Positions 41,905-53,552 of a stretch of DNA of 64,000 nt are shown here, in pieces. The position numbers were made by a program, and so were the translations under genes. The stretch's first letter is position 1; each line of letters opens with the position of its first letter. The notes beneath the pieces are model-generated. The model did not search any database. It worked only from the letters and a program-made list of their open reading frames with translations, and was not told where the DNA came from. Source of the stretch: Symbiodinium sp. CCMP2592 (Eukaryota; Sar; Dinophyceae; Suessiales; Symbiodiniaceae); the NCBI GenBank assembly GCA_905221615.1, contig CAJNDT010000135.1, forward strand, positions 179,001 through 243,000, written 5' to 3'.

Positions 41905-44900
41905 GACCGCCCTGTAAAGCCTCTCACCACCGAGTCACACTCTGGGTGCTGCCAGGAGTCTCTTGTTGTGTAAATCGATCAAGGCGTCAATGGCGACAGC
42001 CTGACCAATTGCAGGCTGAGTTCTGCCTTCACTGACACATGCACGGACAAAGTCTAGGCTCTAGACACATGGTGCAGGAAACGACTGCTGTCAACTCATA
42101 GTGCATGGGTTCGCTTGTCCGACTCAGATTCCCGCAAGTTGACACTCCTAAAAGCCATCAACGTTCCAAGTTTTGAGTTGCATCCCGCCTCCTGCAAGCG
42201 TCTCGACACAGGCTCCGACATCTTGGACCGAGGAAGAGTCTCCAGAGTCCCACCGGCCTCTTGACCGTTTAGGGCTTTGAGTGTTAGGGTTTATTGTTTA
42301 GACTTGCGTTCAAGCATCACGCACTTGCCGTCTCAGCAGGTTTCAGGGTTTTGGGGCGGTCTGTCCAAGCTCCTTCTTAGCAGAGATGTAGGCTCAATTC
42401 GACGAAGGCACAGATCATGCGTTCATATGTACCTCGCAGCATGTAGCTACGTACTCTGCTCGTCTCCTCATGCTGAAAGTTAATATGCACTCACCAGTTT
42501 TCAAAGGAAGCCCTACATTATCTCTACCTGCTGTGTTGTTGGGAGTTCGAGGGTTCTTGCTCCAAGGACTGCCCCGAAGCGCCGTGCCTGGAGGGTATGC
42601 AGCATCATCGCTGCAGATGCCAGGACCTAAGTGGGACGGTGAATGGATGTCAGAGGTGTACAGGGTTATGCTAGGTCCTGGGTCTTAGCATCCGAATACC
42701 AAGTTTGGGTGAGCCCAAGTAACACGGCAGCTGCAATGTCTTCATACCCCATCGTGGAGACTCAGATCCCATGCTAGGGGGCACCCTGAAGACCCGATCT
42801 AGCCCAGCCACCAGAGGCACTCTTGCAAGCTGCCAGCATCGCGATGGGTAGGACGCTCCTGTGGCTTGTGGGCAGGGTGGGGCGGGGGGGGCGGCGCTGA
42901 TGCCGGTCCGAGTTCACGAAGGGCTTACAGTCAGAGGTTTCGGGGCCGGTCTGAGTCAGGGCGTCATGTTGCAGAGCAGCGGAAACATGTACGATTTGAC
43001 GTTAAACGAGCGCGGACTTGAGATCCTGCCTGTCTCCGCTGCAGAGTCATCTGAACGAGCTCTTTGCATCGCCTCAGTATCCGAATGCTTGCAACGCGCA
43101 TCGAGCTTCGCAGATCTGCATCCGCTTGGGCGCTGGCCGATGCGGCGTGCGGTGCCACTTGGCTGCCCTAAAGGATCTGCCCCATAAAGGCACGAGCAGG
43201 CTTCGCAACGGTGCTAAGGCTTTGTCTTGCACACTTTTGCCGCAAGTGCGCGCTGCACCCTCCTGCAAAAAAGACTTTCGGCTCCAGATGCCAGAATCTA
43301 GGGACTAGGAAACCCTAAACCCCAACAGCTGCCTAAAGGCTGCTGAGCCATAGTCAGCAGCAAAGCTCCACGGCTGCACAAGGGGCGCATGAATCGCATG
43401 AACGACCAGACACTGTCATCAACGTCAAATCCCGGAAGCCCTTGCAAACCTGGGCCAAGAAACTGACAAGCCAGTATACCAGAGTTAACACATGTACGAC
43501 AAGAAGCAGTCCTCAAACCCAAGGACCCCGAAACCCTAAGCTAACCCCTAAACTTTTGAACCTCGTACGCATCAAACGCCACGGAAGCCCCCATGGAACC
43601 CAACCCCACCCAAGACTCGGAGCCTCAGCGCCTTCAACAAAATCCTCGAACCCTCCAAACCCTAAGCCCCGTGCAGCATACGAATGGCTTTTGTTCTTTC
43701 ATATGGTGACTTACAAGACCAGTGACCGGAACACTAAACCCCCAAACCCTAAACCCTAAACCCCTAAACTTAACCCTAAACCTCTACACCCCTAAACTTA
43801 ACCCTAAACCTCTAAACCCCTAGACTTAACCTTAAACTTCTAAACCCCTAAAGCCCTAAACCCTCCAAGCGAAGCCCTGAATCGAAGATGTCTACACTCT
43901 CGCCTCGTCTCCGTCTCTTGAAGCCATGCCGGCCGAGTGCCGAGCACCTGCTTTTGCAGCTTATGGGGCATAGTCTTGGGATATTCTTGGGATTTAAAGA
44001 TTTAGAATTTCGGACTTAGGGTTTAGGCTTTAGAGGCTTTCAAGTTCAGGATGTAGGGGCTGTTGGGAATCTTAGGGCTTGCTATGCAGGCCTTGGGTCT
44101 ACAGGCCCGACCGCCTCCATCCGATCCAAGATCCCTACATGCCACCTACACCCGATCTCGACGGGCCAAACGTTGAATCATTCTAGTCTAAGACTAAGAA
44201 ACACACCCCGACCTACCGGTTGCGCTGAGTATCCCAAGGCCCGATAGCGTAAACACCCCAAACCTAAAAGCACAAACTGACAAATTCTGACACCCGCCGA
44301 GGGGAGAGAACTGGACTCCGGATGCACTTGGCTCTGACACGAGGCCCACCTGCTCATCCCAGCTCGCTGCCGATGCACCTGAGGCGACCGTGGTCTCAGG
44401 CCGGCTCTGTCGGTACTGCTTCTTCCATCTTAGCCTTTGCCAGGCAAGCAGTCACGGGCAAAGCTCCGGGGTTATGCTGCAGGGCTTCGCGCTACCCAAC
44501 CCTTCGCCGCCCGCTATACTCAGTTAGGGCCTGCTGAAGCGAGCATCACGAAGTGGAGCTCGGCGGGAAGCGGCATCTGCACCGGATCCGTTTAAGGTTC
44601 CAGGATTTAGGGTCACTTGAGACCAAATCCACCAAATCATCCCTCAGGCACCTATATCACCATCTAACACTTTCACAGAGCTTGCACAACGCGAGTGGAA
44701 CAATCTGTACACTCTAGATGAAGGACGACTCAGGACACAATGTGGAGAAAACATCACTACGACAGAGCAATATTCTGAAATAGCAGGTTTGCAATTCCCA
44801 AACATAGCCAAAACGTGCACCAACATGAGAGTGCAAGTGTATGAAACCCTGTTTGTCGCATTCAACACCATTCCAATGTGCAGACAATCATCATACTCAC

Positions 44901-47220
44901 GGAAGTCGGCGTCGTCAGGATTTTTCACAATCATCGGAGTACGTAGACTAACAGAGATGCCTGCAATAACCTACGACATGGAGCTCATCAATTCCGAATA
45001 TCAATTCTCTCTGCAACGTATACGACCTTCACCGCACTGGCTCACTCTTTGTCCAAGGCTGTCTGGGAGAGAACACATTGCTTTCAGCTCAAGGCTTACC
45101 CGAAGATCGGTTGGAGTATCAGCTCAGAGAAGCGGATCAGCACAATGCGGCGATCGGGTCAGGGAAATCGGCTCAGAAGGCAGTGCTGTTTTGCACTGGT
45201 TTTGTGGGAAGTGCAAGACGTGTTTACGGGATGAAGTCTGAAGAAATTTGACGGCATGAATAGATGAATTTCATCGCCTACGAGGGCCAAGGCTTCTTCC
45301 ACCTCTGGTGCATGACTCCGGCCAAGAGCTCATCTTTGAGATATTCCGAGGGTTCGGGGCTCAGTAGTTCTGATCCTGTGCTGCGATCCGATTGGCCATG
45401 CCGATTCCAGGGACTGATTCGAACCCTGTCCGAGCTGACTCCTGCAGCTTCCCCCGCAGATCCTAGCCCTGCGCCTGCTTCAGCAAGGAGGATGCGAAAG
45501 CCAGCTCTGCCACCTTCATGCGGGTGCCGACTGGGTCTTCAGACTCTCAAGGCAGACAGAAAGAAACACAACACAGAGATGAAGGATCCTGCCTCCCCGG
45601 GGTTGAAGACGAAGACCTCGGCTGCAATGCAAAGGAAAGCATGGAGGGACAAGCGTGGGTTGCAATGTAACGGGACCGTGGAGCAAGAAGCAAGGGCCAA
45701 CAACTCCGAGCAAGCTTGCTCACAGACCCTGGATGTCGTAGCATGACGGCTGCAGCTTTTCATTTCCACAGCTAAGCAACGTCAGACTGCCGCAATCTTG
45801 TCTCAACAACAAGCACGAAGGGAACGCCTTCCCCATGCTCAACTCCACCCATGACCCCCTGAAAATGCGTGGAAAACAACGTCCGGATGCGTGCAAGAGG
45901 CGATGTTGTAAAGAGGCAGTCGTATGGGCGACAGGCCTGTCAGCCGGCGGGGTGGAGTCGGGGCCTTAAAGCTTTAGCCTTCGCTCAAGAACGTTCCAAA
46001 AGCCCACGAGCAGGCTTAGGCTTAGCACTAGGGCTCTGGGACATTATGGGACATGGAGCCGGGCCATGGGAGTTGCGAACCTCCATGACGAATGGCGTGT
46101 TTCAGCGCATCCGAGCGTCGAGCCCCCGAAGCCGAAGAAGAGGCTTCGCAGGGAGCTGCTCCAGCGTTGCGTTTCGCGATCCTTCTGCCGGGTAGTTTGG
46201 AGCTTGGGCTCTTTAAGTCTTTGGAACCCTCCAGTCACGTTCGGACGTTCGGATAGGGTACAGTATGGTACAGTTACTACAAGCAGGGACACAAGGCCTT
46301 CAAGGTGCCACAACGCTGCATGATCTCTACCACCCGGTATGTAGTGCACCCTCTACGTCTAGTTAAAGATCCCCAAATCGGTGCCTTCATCACAGAGTAC
46401 AGCGAGGGCGGAAGAGTCTTCGAGCGCCAGTCCTGCAGCTGCGCTAGAGGCACCACAAAGTCTCGGATTCACGAATGTCTTTGTGCAAAGAGGTGCACGT
46501 ACGAGAGTATGCACAGGCGTATGCGGCGTATGCCTGCGCATCAGCATTGCATAAGTTAAGCGATATCAGAAACAGTCCTTGCTTCATGAGGGACTAGAGC
46601 AATTACCCAGACCAAAGAAGGAAGGCTGGGGAGAAACCCCTCTGACCCCATGGAACCTGGCGCCTTCCTGCCACGTGTGGCCGGCTTTCGGATCCCAGCG
46701 GCGTGCTCACATCTGGAAGTGTTGACAAGAAGTTCTGCGTGCGATTCGATCTTTGTTGCTACTTTGTGTTCCTGTCGCATAGAGCGCAGGGCGCGCACCC
46801 GACGTCCGACCATGTGAGGTCACCTTCTACATCCCCGAGCTGCCTCCTCGTCTAGGATGCACTCTCACTTTTTGACGCCCCCGGCCCCGGATGGACAAGC
46901 TGGGGCTTCAAAGCTTAGCTTTCAAGCTAAGCTCAGCATGGCTCAGCTGTGCTGGTTTGTTCGATCCAAGCACGGGTGTGCTCATACTAGCTAACCAGCT
47001 AGACTAGCTAGGCAGGTACACATGTAGTGCATAATTGCACACCTATGTCCCTGACGCGCCAGCTCGGTGGAGCAGAATCATATCCATGTTTAGTGCTCAC
47101 CCTCAGCCACGTTCACAGACATGGAGCCACTCAATCACACACACCCACGCAGCATGACAACCAAGCGCAGTCCACACGGCCAGCTGCTTTCCCACTGCCC
47201 TTCACTTCCTCACAAGGCTG
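41905..47220. other. No firm gene; telomere-like tracts and weak frames
   Basis: CCCTAAA-type tracts are clear at about 43735-43865, with weaker ones at about 42265-42300 and 43305-43325. A minus-strand frame at 44644-44934 (DADFREYDDCLHIGMVLNAT) and a short one near 45535-45470 (MKVAELAFASSLLKQAQG) could be exons, but nothing supports them further. Confidence 0.3.
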
Positions 47221-47242
47221 CACATCTGCTATGCACTGATTG

Positions 47243-47335
47243 ACTTACCTTGGGTAAGTAGGGAATGTAGGAATGGGGTACAATTACAACTACTATTACT
47301 ACCTGTCTGCCATTCCCTACTAACCAAAAGTAAGT
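47243..47335. mobile_element. About 93-bp palindromic (MITE-like) element
   Basis: ACTTACCTTGGGTAAGTAGG and on to GAATG (47243-47267) pairs with CATTCCCTACTAACCAAAAG and on to TAAGT (47311-47335), with about four mismatches in 25. Confidence 0.75.
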
Positions 47336-47795
47336 TGAAGTGATTGAAGTGTAAGTTATGGGAGAAGCTGTTGTGGCCCCAGCCTTGAGAATTTCGCATG
47401 CCACCTTCTCGGGGACACCAAGGCCTCAGCAACCGCAAAGTAGCACCCATATCGGGGTCCTCATAATAAGGATCCTACTCTTTAGGGTACTATACCGGGG
47501 TCCCCTGTTTTCGGAGATTCCCATATTTCACAACGTCTTTGTAATATAGTACACACTGATACGCAGAACACCGATTGACTGCTAGATTGTCCTGTCGGAG
47601 CATACCTTCACCTCTCCGAGACATCTGGGCTCCCAGCGCACGAGCCTCTCGACGCCCACGAAGAAGGGATGTAGAGTTTCCATCTGCAGCCAGCTGACAT
47701 GCTTTCTTGCTCCACTTGTACCAGAAGCGAAGGCAGGCCGCGGCTACGTCTGACTTGCAATCCGACGCCGAGGGTCACTCCAGGATGGAGCCCGG

Positions 47796-47910
47796 AAGGA
47801 CTCCTAAACCCTAAACCCCTAAACCCCTAAACCCCTAAGCCCCTAACCCCAACCCCGAAACCCTAAACCCTAAACCCCTTAACTCAAAACCCTAAACCCT
47901 AAATCCCGGC
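47796..47910. repeat. Telomere-like CCCTAAA tract
   Basis: CCCTAAACCC, CCCCTAAG and CCCTAAAT units over about 110 bp, degenerate. Confidence 0.85.
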
Positions 47911-48179
47911 GCCGGGCCAGTGGGAACAGGGAGAGGTCCGAGTGGTCAGGTCGAACGAGGCGCCCGTTCATGCTGAAAACCTGCGGCTTGGGGCTTTATG
48001 GTTTAGGCTTTAGAAGTTCGAGAAAGGCCCCGATCTTGAGAATTACTGGAGCTTCTGGACAACACCGAGCTCAGTAACCGCCTTATCATCCTTCTCCTAG
48101 CTTTGACGCTCAGAAGGCAAAGACGACGCCTTGAAGGCTTCAAGGCATGGTCGTGTGAACTGCGATCCCTCGGGGCAAC

Positions 48180-48266
48180 CCCGAAATCTACAGCATTAAA
48201 GAGCTTCGAGCTGGCGAGCTTCTGCACCTCTGCACCGTCTCGCATCATCTCCCTCAGCTCTCGCCC
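48180..48266 (-). CDS. Candidate 29-codon exon
   Basis: Between a CAG acceptor (48267-48269) and a GT donor (48179-48178) the frame reads GRELREMMRDGAEVQKLASS then KLFNAVDFG. The composition is strongly helical and unlike the surrounding DNA. Parent gene unknown. Confidence 0.35.
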
Positions 48267-48499
48267 CTGGGCACCTCAAGAATAGGGACATCTCGCCAGA
48301 CAACCGTCATGCAAACAGCATGGTAAAGTGTCACTGCACGAGAACACTTGACTCTCTTAACATAACCGTGGGTGCTATAACAGATGAGCGGCAATCTTAG
48401 GCTTAATTTTGCTTGCATCATTTTATGCCAGTGCTGAGGGTGGAGCAGGCTGTAGTTTAATAGGTTTATGCAGATGTACTGGTTCATGAAATCGTTTTC

Positions 48500-48720
48500 C
48501 GCGACGTGTGTATGCATGTATGCATGTAGGTGTGTAGGTGTGTGGGTGTGTACATATGTATATGTATACGTATATGTACGTGTACATGTACATGTATATG
48601 TATATGTATGTGTATGTGTATGTGCAGTTCCCTCTATGTATGATATTTATGTATCTATGCATGTATGTCTGCATTTATATATATATATATACACATATTT
48701 GTATATACATAATTATACCG
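48500..48720. repeat. GTATATGT-type microsatellite
   Basis: ATGT/GTAT repeats and a short (TA)n run. The apparent Tyr/Val/Met-rich frames are artefacts. Confidence 0.85.
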
Positions 48721-49689
48721 TCAAACCGATTTCAAGCACGAGGCGTTGTTGAGAAACTTCATGCACATGTTCTAATTGTCGGCATCCCACGACTGACCAA
48801 TAAACAGATCTTGAACACACATGCAACATCCATTGTACCAGAATCTCAGACTAGTCCAGACAGAACCTTGACGAAACTTAGCGTGAATGCAATACCTAGC
48901 AATGCTTACCCATGCCGTATATTCGCAGACCACGCACTTGGCCTCGACCGGAAGTTTCATTCCACAGCATAGCAGCATAGTGCATGTTGAAAAACATGTA
49001 CTGTCGTCTGCCACAACGTCTGACGATGTTCTGCCAAACAGTACTGCACAGACGGAAGACGGTCATAGGATACTGCGACTGCTAACAACTATATAGCTGC
49101 ACAGAAACACACACACAAGCACACAAAGAAATACGGTATCTGATCCTTAGCAGCATGTTAAATACTGGGAACCTCTGGAACTATTCCGAAGCATTCCATG
49201 CGCTCATCAATGTCAAAGTGTGCAGATCGGGACCCGTCCATGGTACCACTGAAAGACATGCTTGCCACACATTGCGATACAGGTCTTGCGTGAGATGTGG
49301 TGTGACTGAGAGCCACACGAAGACTCTTCTTCACAGAGATTCGTGACCTGTGGCAAATTCTGGCTTGGTGTCTATTTTGTTGTCTCGCTTTGCACGAAAG
49401 CTCTTCTTGGGACTCGGCAGGCCAACCACGTGGGCCGGGAAGTTCTGCCAGGCAAGATGTAAGGGCTCCCAAGACTGCAGAGCATGCTCTGGTCTGCTCC
49501 CCCTGAACCCGACCCGCCCTACCCGCGCAATTCTGGGGCCTGGGAGAGCCGCATTAAGGCAAGAAGGGGAGTCGCTGACGACTGGATCTTGGCGGTGGCC
49601 TCTGCAGCTCGCTGCTTGGCTGCTTGACATGCCCACACGACAATGCCAACTACACCACAAACATCTTGAAGGCAGCAAAGCCTAGACCC

Positions 49690-49865
49690 TGAACCTTAAA
49701 CCCTATGCTGCAACAAACCCCCTCGACCTCAAAATCCTCAACCCTAAACCCTAAACCGTTTAACCCCTGAAGCCTAGAGATCCTGCAATACTCTAAACCA
49801 TAACCCATTTAACCCCTGAAGCCTATAGAAACCCTAAACCCTAAACGGCCTAACCCCTGCAGTCC
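49690..49865. repeat. Telomere-like CCCTAAA tract
   Basis: CCCTAAACC units with a duplicated CATTTAACCCCTGAAGCCTA-like block at about 49764 and 49805. Confidence 0.8.
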
Positions 49866-50044
49866 TATAGATCATTTAATGACCTGCAGGCCGACGTCTT
49901 TGATCTCCCCGGCTTTCAGGATTTGGTCCGTGTCGCCCCTGAGCTGCAGGCCGATCGCCAGAGTCGGAAGGCACGGTAGCAAAAGGGGCCTTAAGAAATT
50001 ACAAGAGGGCTCCTTTGAAGGGGATCTATAAGGGCTACTACAAG

Positions 50045-50240
50045 GTATCCATAATGGTAGCATAATTTAGGGTCTTAATAGTTAGAATAGGGTTTGGTGG
50101 TACATTTACCATGGTTATACTTTAAATATATGTTATAAGTATGGTTTCGGGGTATATTAAACTAGAATCATAATCAGAACCCCTTTTTCTGGGGTATATT
50201 ATACTGTAGTCATAATAAGGCTACCCCAAAATAGATCCAA
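50045..50240. repeat. AT-rich palindromic or duplicated segment
   Basis: GGGGTATATTAAACTAGAAT and GGGGTATATTATACTGTAGT blocks are repeated about 50 bp apart, within an AT-rich stretch unlike the GC-rich surroundings. Probably derived from short palindromic elements. Confidence 0.55.
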
Positions 50241-50414
50241 AATTGTATAGCTGATGATTCAGGCCTCTTGAGTAGTCAGCAGCACGCAGTTTCGTGCTCC
50301 CCTACATTTACAGGTTGGCAACGGAGAAAGAAGTGATTCTCATTCAGGCAGTTGAAGTTTCTGTCTTCTGGCACCTGAAAAGGAGTGGATGCACCAGAGT
50401 GAAGCTGGCCGTTT

Positions 50415-50527
50415 CTGTCTGGTGATTACTAGGCAATGGGGGAATGGATCCCTATAGTAGTCCCTATATAATCCCCAATAATAGTCTCCGTAAGGCATTC
50501 CCCCATTCCCTACTAAGAACCAGACAG
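50415..50527. mobile_element. 113-bp palindromic (MITE-like) element
   Basis: Arms of 32 bp with four mismatches: CTGTCTGGTGATTACTAGGC... (50415-50446) against ...TACTAAGAACCAGACAG (ending 50527). The AT-rich interior reads TCCCTATATAATCCCCAATA. No clear target-site duplication. Confidence 0.8.
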
Positions 50528-51080
50528 GTATCTTGAGCGAGATGTAGTTCCTCGACTCCGGGTCTCACATCGGCAAAAGTCCAAGGCAGAGAACCCACGG
50601 TGGCAGGCAGAGGGTGAATGAATTTGTACATCTATGTGGGCCTTTGTCGGTGTCGTTTTCGATACGCTTCCTGGGCTTTTCAATGCCTACTCAATCGGGG
50701 CTGAGCCTGTCCATTACTGCGACTGTTGCGACTTTTGTCCAGAGCTTTTGTGATAGTTTTGAAGAGCTGGTTTCTTGGAAGGGGAAGCACTCTGAAAGGC
50801 TTTTGCAAATCTGCTGCGATGTGAGCAGACATTGGGGGAGGCTGTTCGAACGCTAGTGGATGGAAGACAATCCTCACCAAGATGCCCTAGTCATCTTGGT
50901 ACATAGCATCTTGGTGGAAAAGACTGTGAAGCTGCTCGGAACATGCAGATACGCTGCTTGAAGACTTCTAGCTAACCCCGAGCAAATAGCTCGATAGCAG
51001 AACGATGCGCAAACTTTGCCTTCGGCCTCACTCCTTTTCGCAGCCGCTTCGATCTCAGAAGCTCGCCCTACTAGTACAAC

Positions 51081-53002
51081 CTAATCAGCGCTGGCTAAGA
51101 GCCAAAGGGTCACTGCCCAGCGCCGGGCAGCTTTTGACGCTTGTATGCCATGCCAAACCTCTCGCGACTGAAACATGACGATCCGACCCAGCAGCGGAGG
51201 AACGTCCACCTCGGCTTGAAGATGAGCCGAGTTGTGTTCGACAAAACCCCGTCTCCCTGTGTTGACGTCCTGTTTGTGCCAGGCTCCCGAAACAAAAACC
51301 TCGCAACTGCACCTTGGACCTGCCCTCCTGCACCTGGCCGTGGTTGCGGCGCCGTGTTAGTGTTGCTGGTGTCTTGTCCCTTATGTTCGAGGCGAAAGCT
51401 GTTCTTATTATTCTTGTCCTGGTCACATCTTTCGTTTTGCAGGTCAAGAAAACCCCTCTTTGATCGGATCCCTCTCTCAGTCTCTCTCTCGCTCTCGCAA
51501 AGCGCCGCGTTCCTGACAGGCCGTGCCACGAAGGCCTCGCTGTCGCAAGCTGTGGATGCCGTGGACTCGGAATGGTCGGCAGCGATGCACAGAAGCTCCG
51601 GCACGCGGCTGCCAGGTCCAGGCTGCACAGGGGCCACGAGGCTTTGACATTGAAGGACCCGGGTTTCTACTAAGGACATCGTAGCATTATGTTGTAGTTA
51701 CGACGCACTGGGCACCTGTTTCGAGGGCTCCTTGCGAGTGGCCAAGACCCTCAGTTCACCACCATCGCCAGGCTGCCAGTCTGGGTTCAGGTAGCAGAGG
51801 ATGGTGAGCATGCGCGTGTTCTCAAACCCTGCACTGCCTCCACTGTATTTGTCCTGATGCGGGACGTAGTGGGAGCCAGGGCCGTAGGTTGCTGCCATAA
51901 GCGACGGGAAAAGCCGCATTCCAGGTGCCTGGATACCAGCAGCCTGTGCCGCGCGCTGGAGTGCACCAGGCAAGCCGGAAAGTGCTTCGCCAAGCTCCAA
52001 AAGAGCGGGCGCGCGGCGCTGCAGGTCCTGCCGCTCCTCCGGTGACGAGAAGCGAAGCCAGAGGTGCTGAGAGCCAGGGTTGCAAGTGCTCTGCGATTTC
52101 TCGGAAAGCGCCCCCTGGGCCGCCAGGGTCTCCAGCTCGGCACGGGCACGCTTGGCCAACTCGGGGCTCACGGCATCCAGCGTCGTGAAGCCCACGCCGC
52201 CCAGTGGCCCGGACCCGGCCCAGAGCTCTGCGACGTGCTTCTTCGTGACCACCGCGTCAGCCCAGTCATGCCTCCAGTCTGCGACAGGGATGCTCATCTC
52301 TTGGAAAGCGATGGACACGCGTGCAATCTGCAGGATCTCCATGAGGTAGGCAGAGAAAATCTCGGAAAGCTTCGCTTTAAGCTCAGCTTCTCCTGCCAAT
52401 GCCCAGGTAGCGTCCAGCAGTCGATCCGGGCCCACTGCGATGCTACGGTCTCCAGAAGCGATCGCCTGGGCTCGGAGCAAGAAAAAACGGGTCTAAGTCT
52501 ACCTGAAGGAGCGCTGCCCTGCCTCTGCCCGCTGCTTGGCCATGGCTGTCAGCACCGCCTCTGCATCTTCACCGAGGGCCAGGGCCAGCAATTCGGCTTG
52601 TCGCGGAAGGCCCAGCGCGTCTGCCAGGGCTTGCACAAGGCCCGGTGGTGCACAGCGGAAGCTTTGACGGAGCTCCAGCACGGGCTGTGATAACGAAGGC
52701 GGCATACTTAGATCCTCTGCCTGCCGAGTACCTGGCAGCCGCGTCAGATGCCGCTCGACGGCGGTGCCAGCCCGCCGAACGCTCCCAGAATAACTTCTCG
52801 GATGCTTGCCTGCTGCAGCTGTCGTGCCATAGCGCCACGCCCAGCACAACGAAGTGCCGGCAAATGCCGTGGCCACTGCATGTAAGCCTGAACCGTGGCA
52901 GCTTGCACGTCTTCTCGTGAGAAGGTGCGTGGCGGCTTGGCGACCAGCCACAGCTACAGACAGCAGCGGCACGAGCTGAGGAGCACTTCTCTGTACTGCC
53001 AT
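51081..53002 (-). CDS. 2OG-Fe(II) oxygenase (prolyl 4-hydroxylase-like)
   Basis: Three exons splice in frame to about 472 residues. Exon 1 is 53002-52523, exon 2 is 52465-51716 (joined by a 57-nt GC-AG intron), and exon 3 is 51269-51081 (446-nt GT-AG intron). The catalytic double-stranded beta-helix is clear. In exon 2 the iron-binding HxD lies in SHYVPHQDKYSGG, followed by TILCYLNPDW and GDGGELRVLA. In exon 3 the sequence VPPLLGRIVMFQSREVWHG carries the distal His, and ARRWAVTLWL carries the basic residue that contacts 2-oxoglutarate. Such enzymes hydroxylate protein or small-molecule substrates with O2 and 2-oxoglutarate. The N-terminus (MAVQRSAPQLVPLLSVAVAG, Ala- and Arg-rich) could be a targeting sequence. 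A phase-compatible GT-AG alternative exists for intron 1 (52443-52502), but the GC-AG join gives the smoother protein. Confidence 0.85.
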
Positions 53003-53298
53003 CGCCGACCGTGCAAACTCACTACAGGTGCTGCTCCCGAATTCTCCACGAAGCCTTGAAGCGCAGAGGCCAGAAGCAAAAACACTGTGGTTCCCAACCA
53101 CGAGACAGGACTTCCACAGACCCCCTCTTGACTTTTGTTCTGGGGCCCGGTCTCCATGTCCTCGAATCCCTCCAGGAGCTTCCCGGCCACCTCGCCTGGC
53201 AGAAAGGAAAGGAGCAGAGCTCTCGGGGGCTTTTTGGGCCCCCGGTTGAGCCTTGCAGATCCTCGGAGCTTGCATCAGCCTTCTCGTCCTTGCAGGCG

Positions 53299-53394
53299 GT
53301 TGATGATATAAATCCTGCATTACCCATATAAGGAATATACCATAATTCCCATAGTTTAGGGTCCTTAAGGTAATGCAGGATTTTTATCATCAAC
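53299..53394. mobile_element. 96-bp palindromic (MITE-like) element
   Basis: GTTGATGATATAAATCCTGC and on to ATTACC (53299-53324) pairs with its complement at 53369-53394 with one mismatch in 26. It lies between the PPR gene and the oxygenase gene. Confidence 0.85.
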
Positions 53395-53552
53395 AGAGGT
53401 CACAGCTCCGGGCAAGAAGACGACGAAAGGGACACGACAGACCACGGAACGCGGTGGCTAGGCTCGACTGGATTCGTCACGTGGAGTGAACATGAACGCG
53501 GCTTCTTGTCCATTTTCTGTTCCGGCAGCATGCATCCTGGATGCAAGTTCCC

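Noticed and set aside
45264..45746. Plus-strand frame of 160 codons
   Set aside because: No recognisable domain; minus-strand frames in the same place are as good. Unresolved.
50614..50856. Plus-strand frame of 80 codons (FVQSFCDSFEELVSWKGKHS)
   Set aside because: The composition is plausible, but it is short, isolated and on the opposite strand; the minus strand is also open. Not strong enough to list as a gene.
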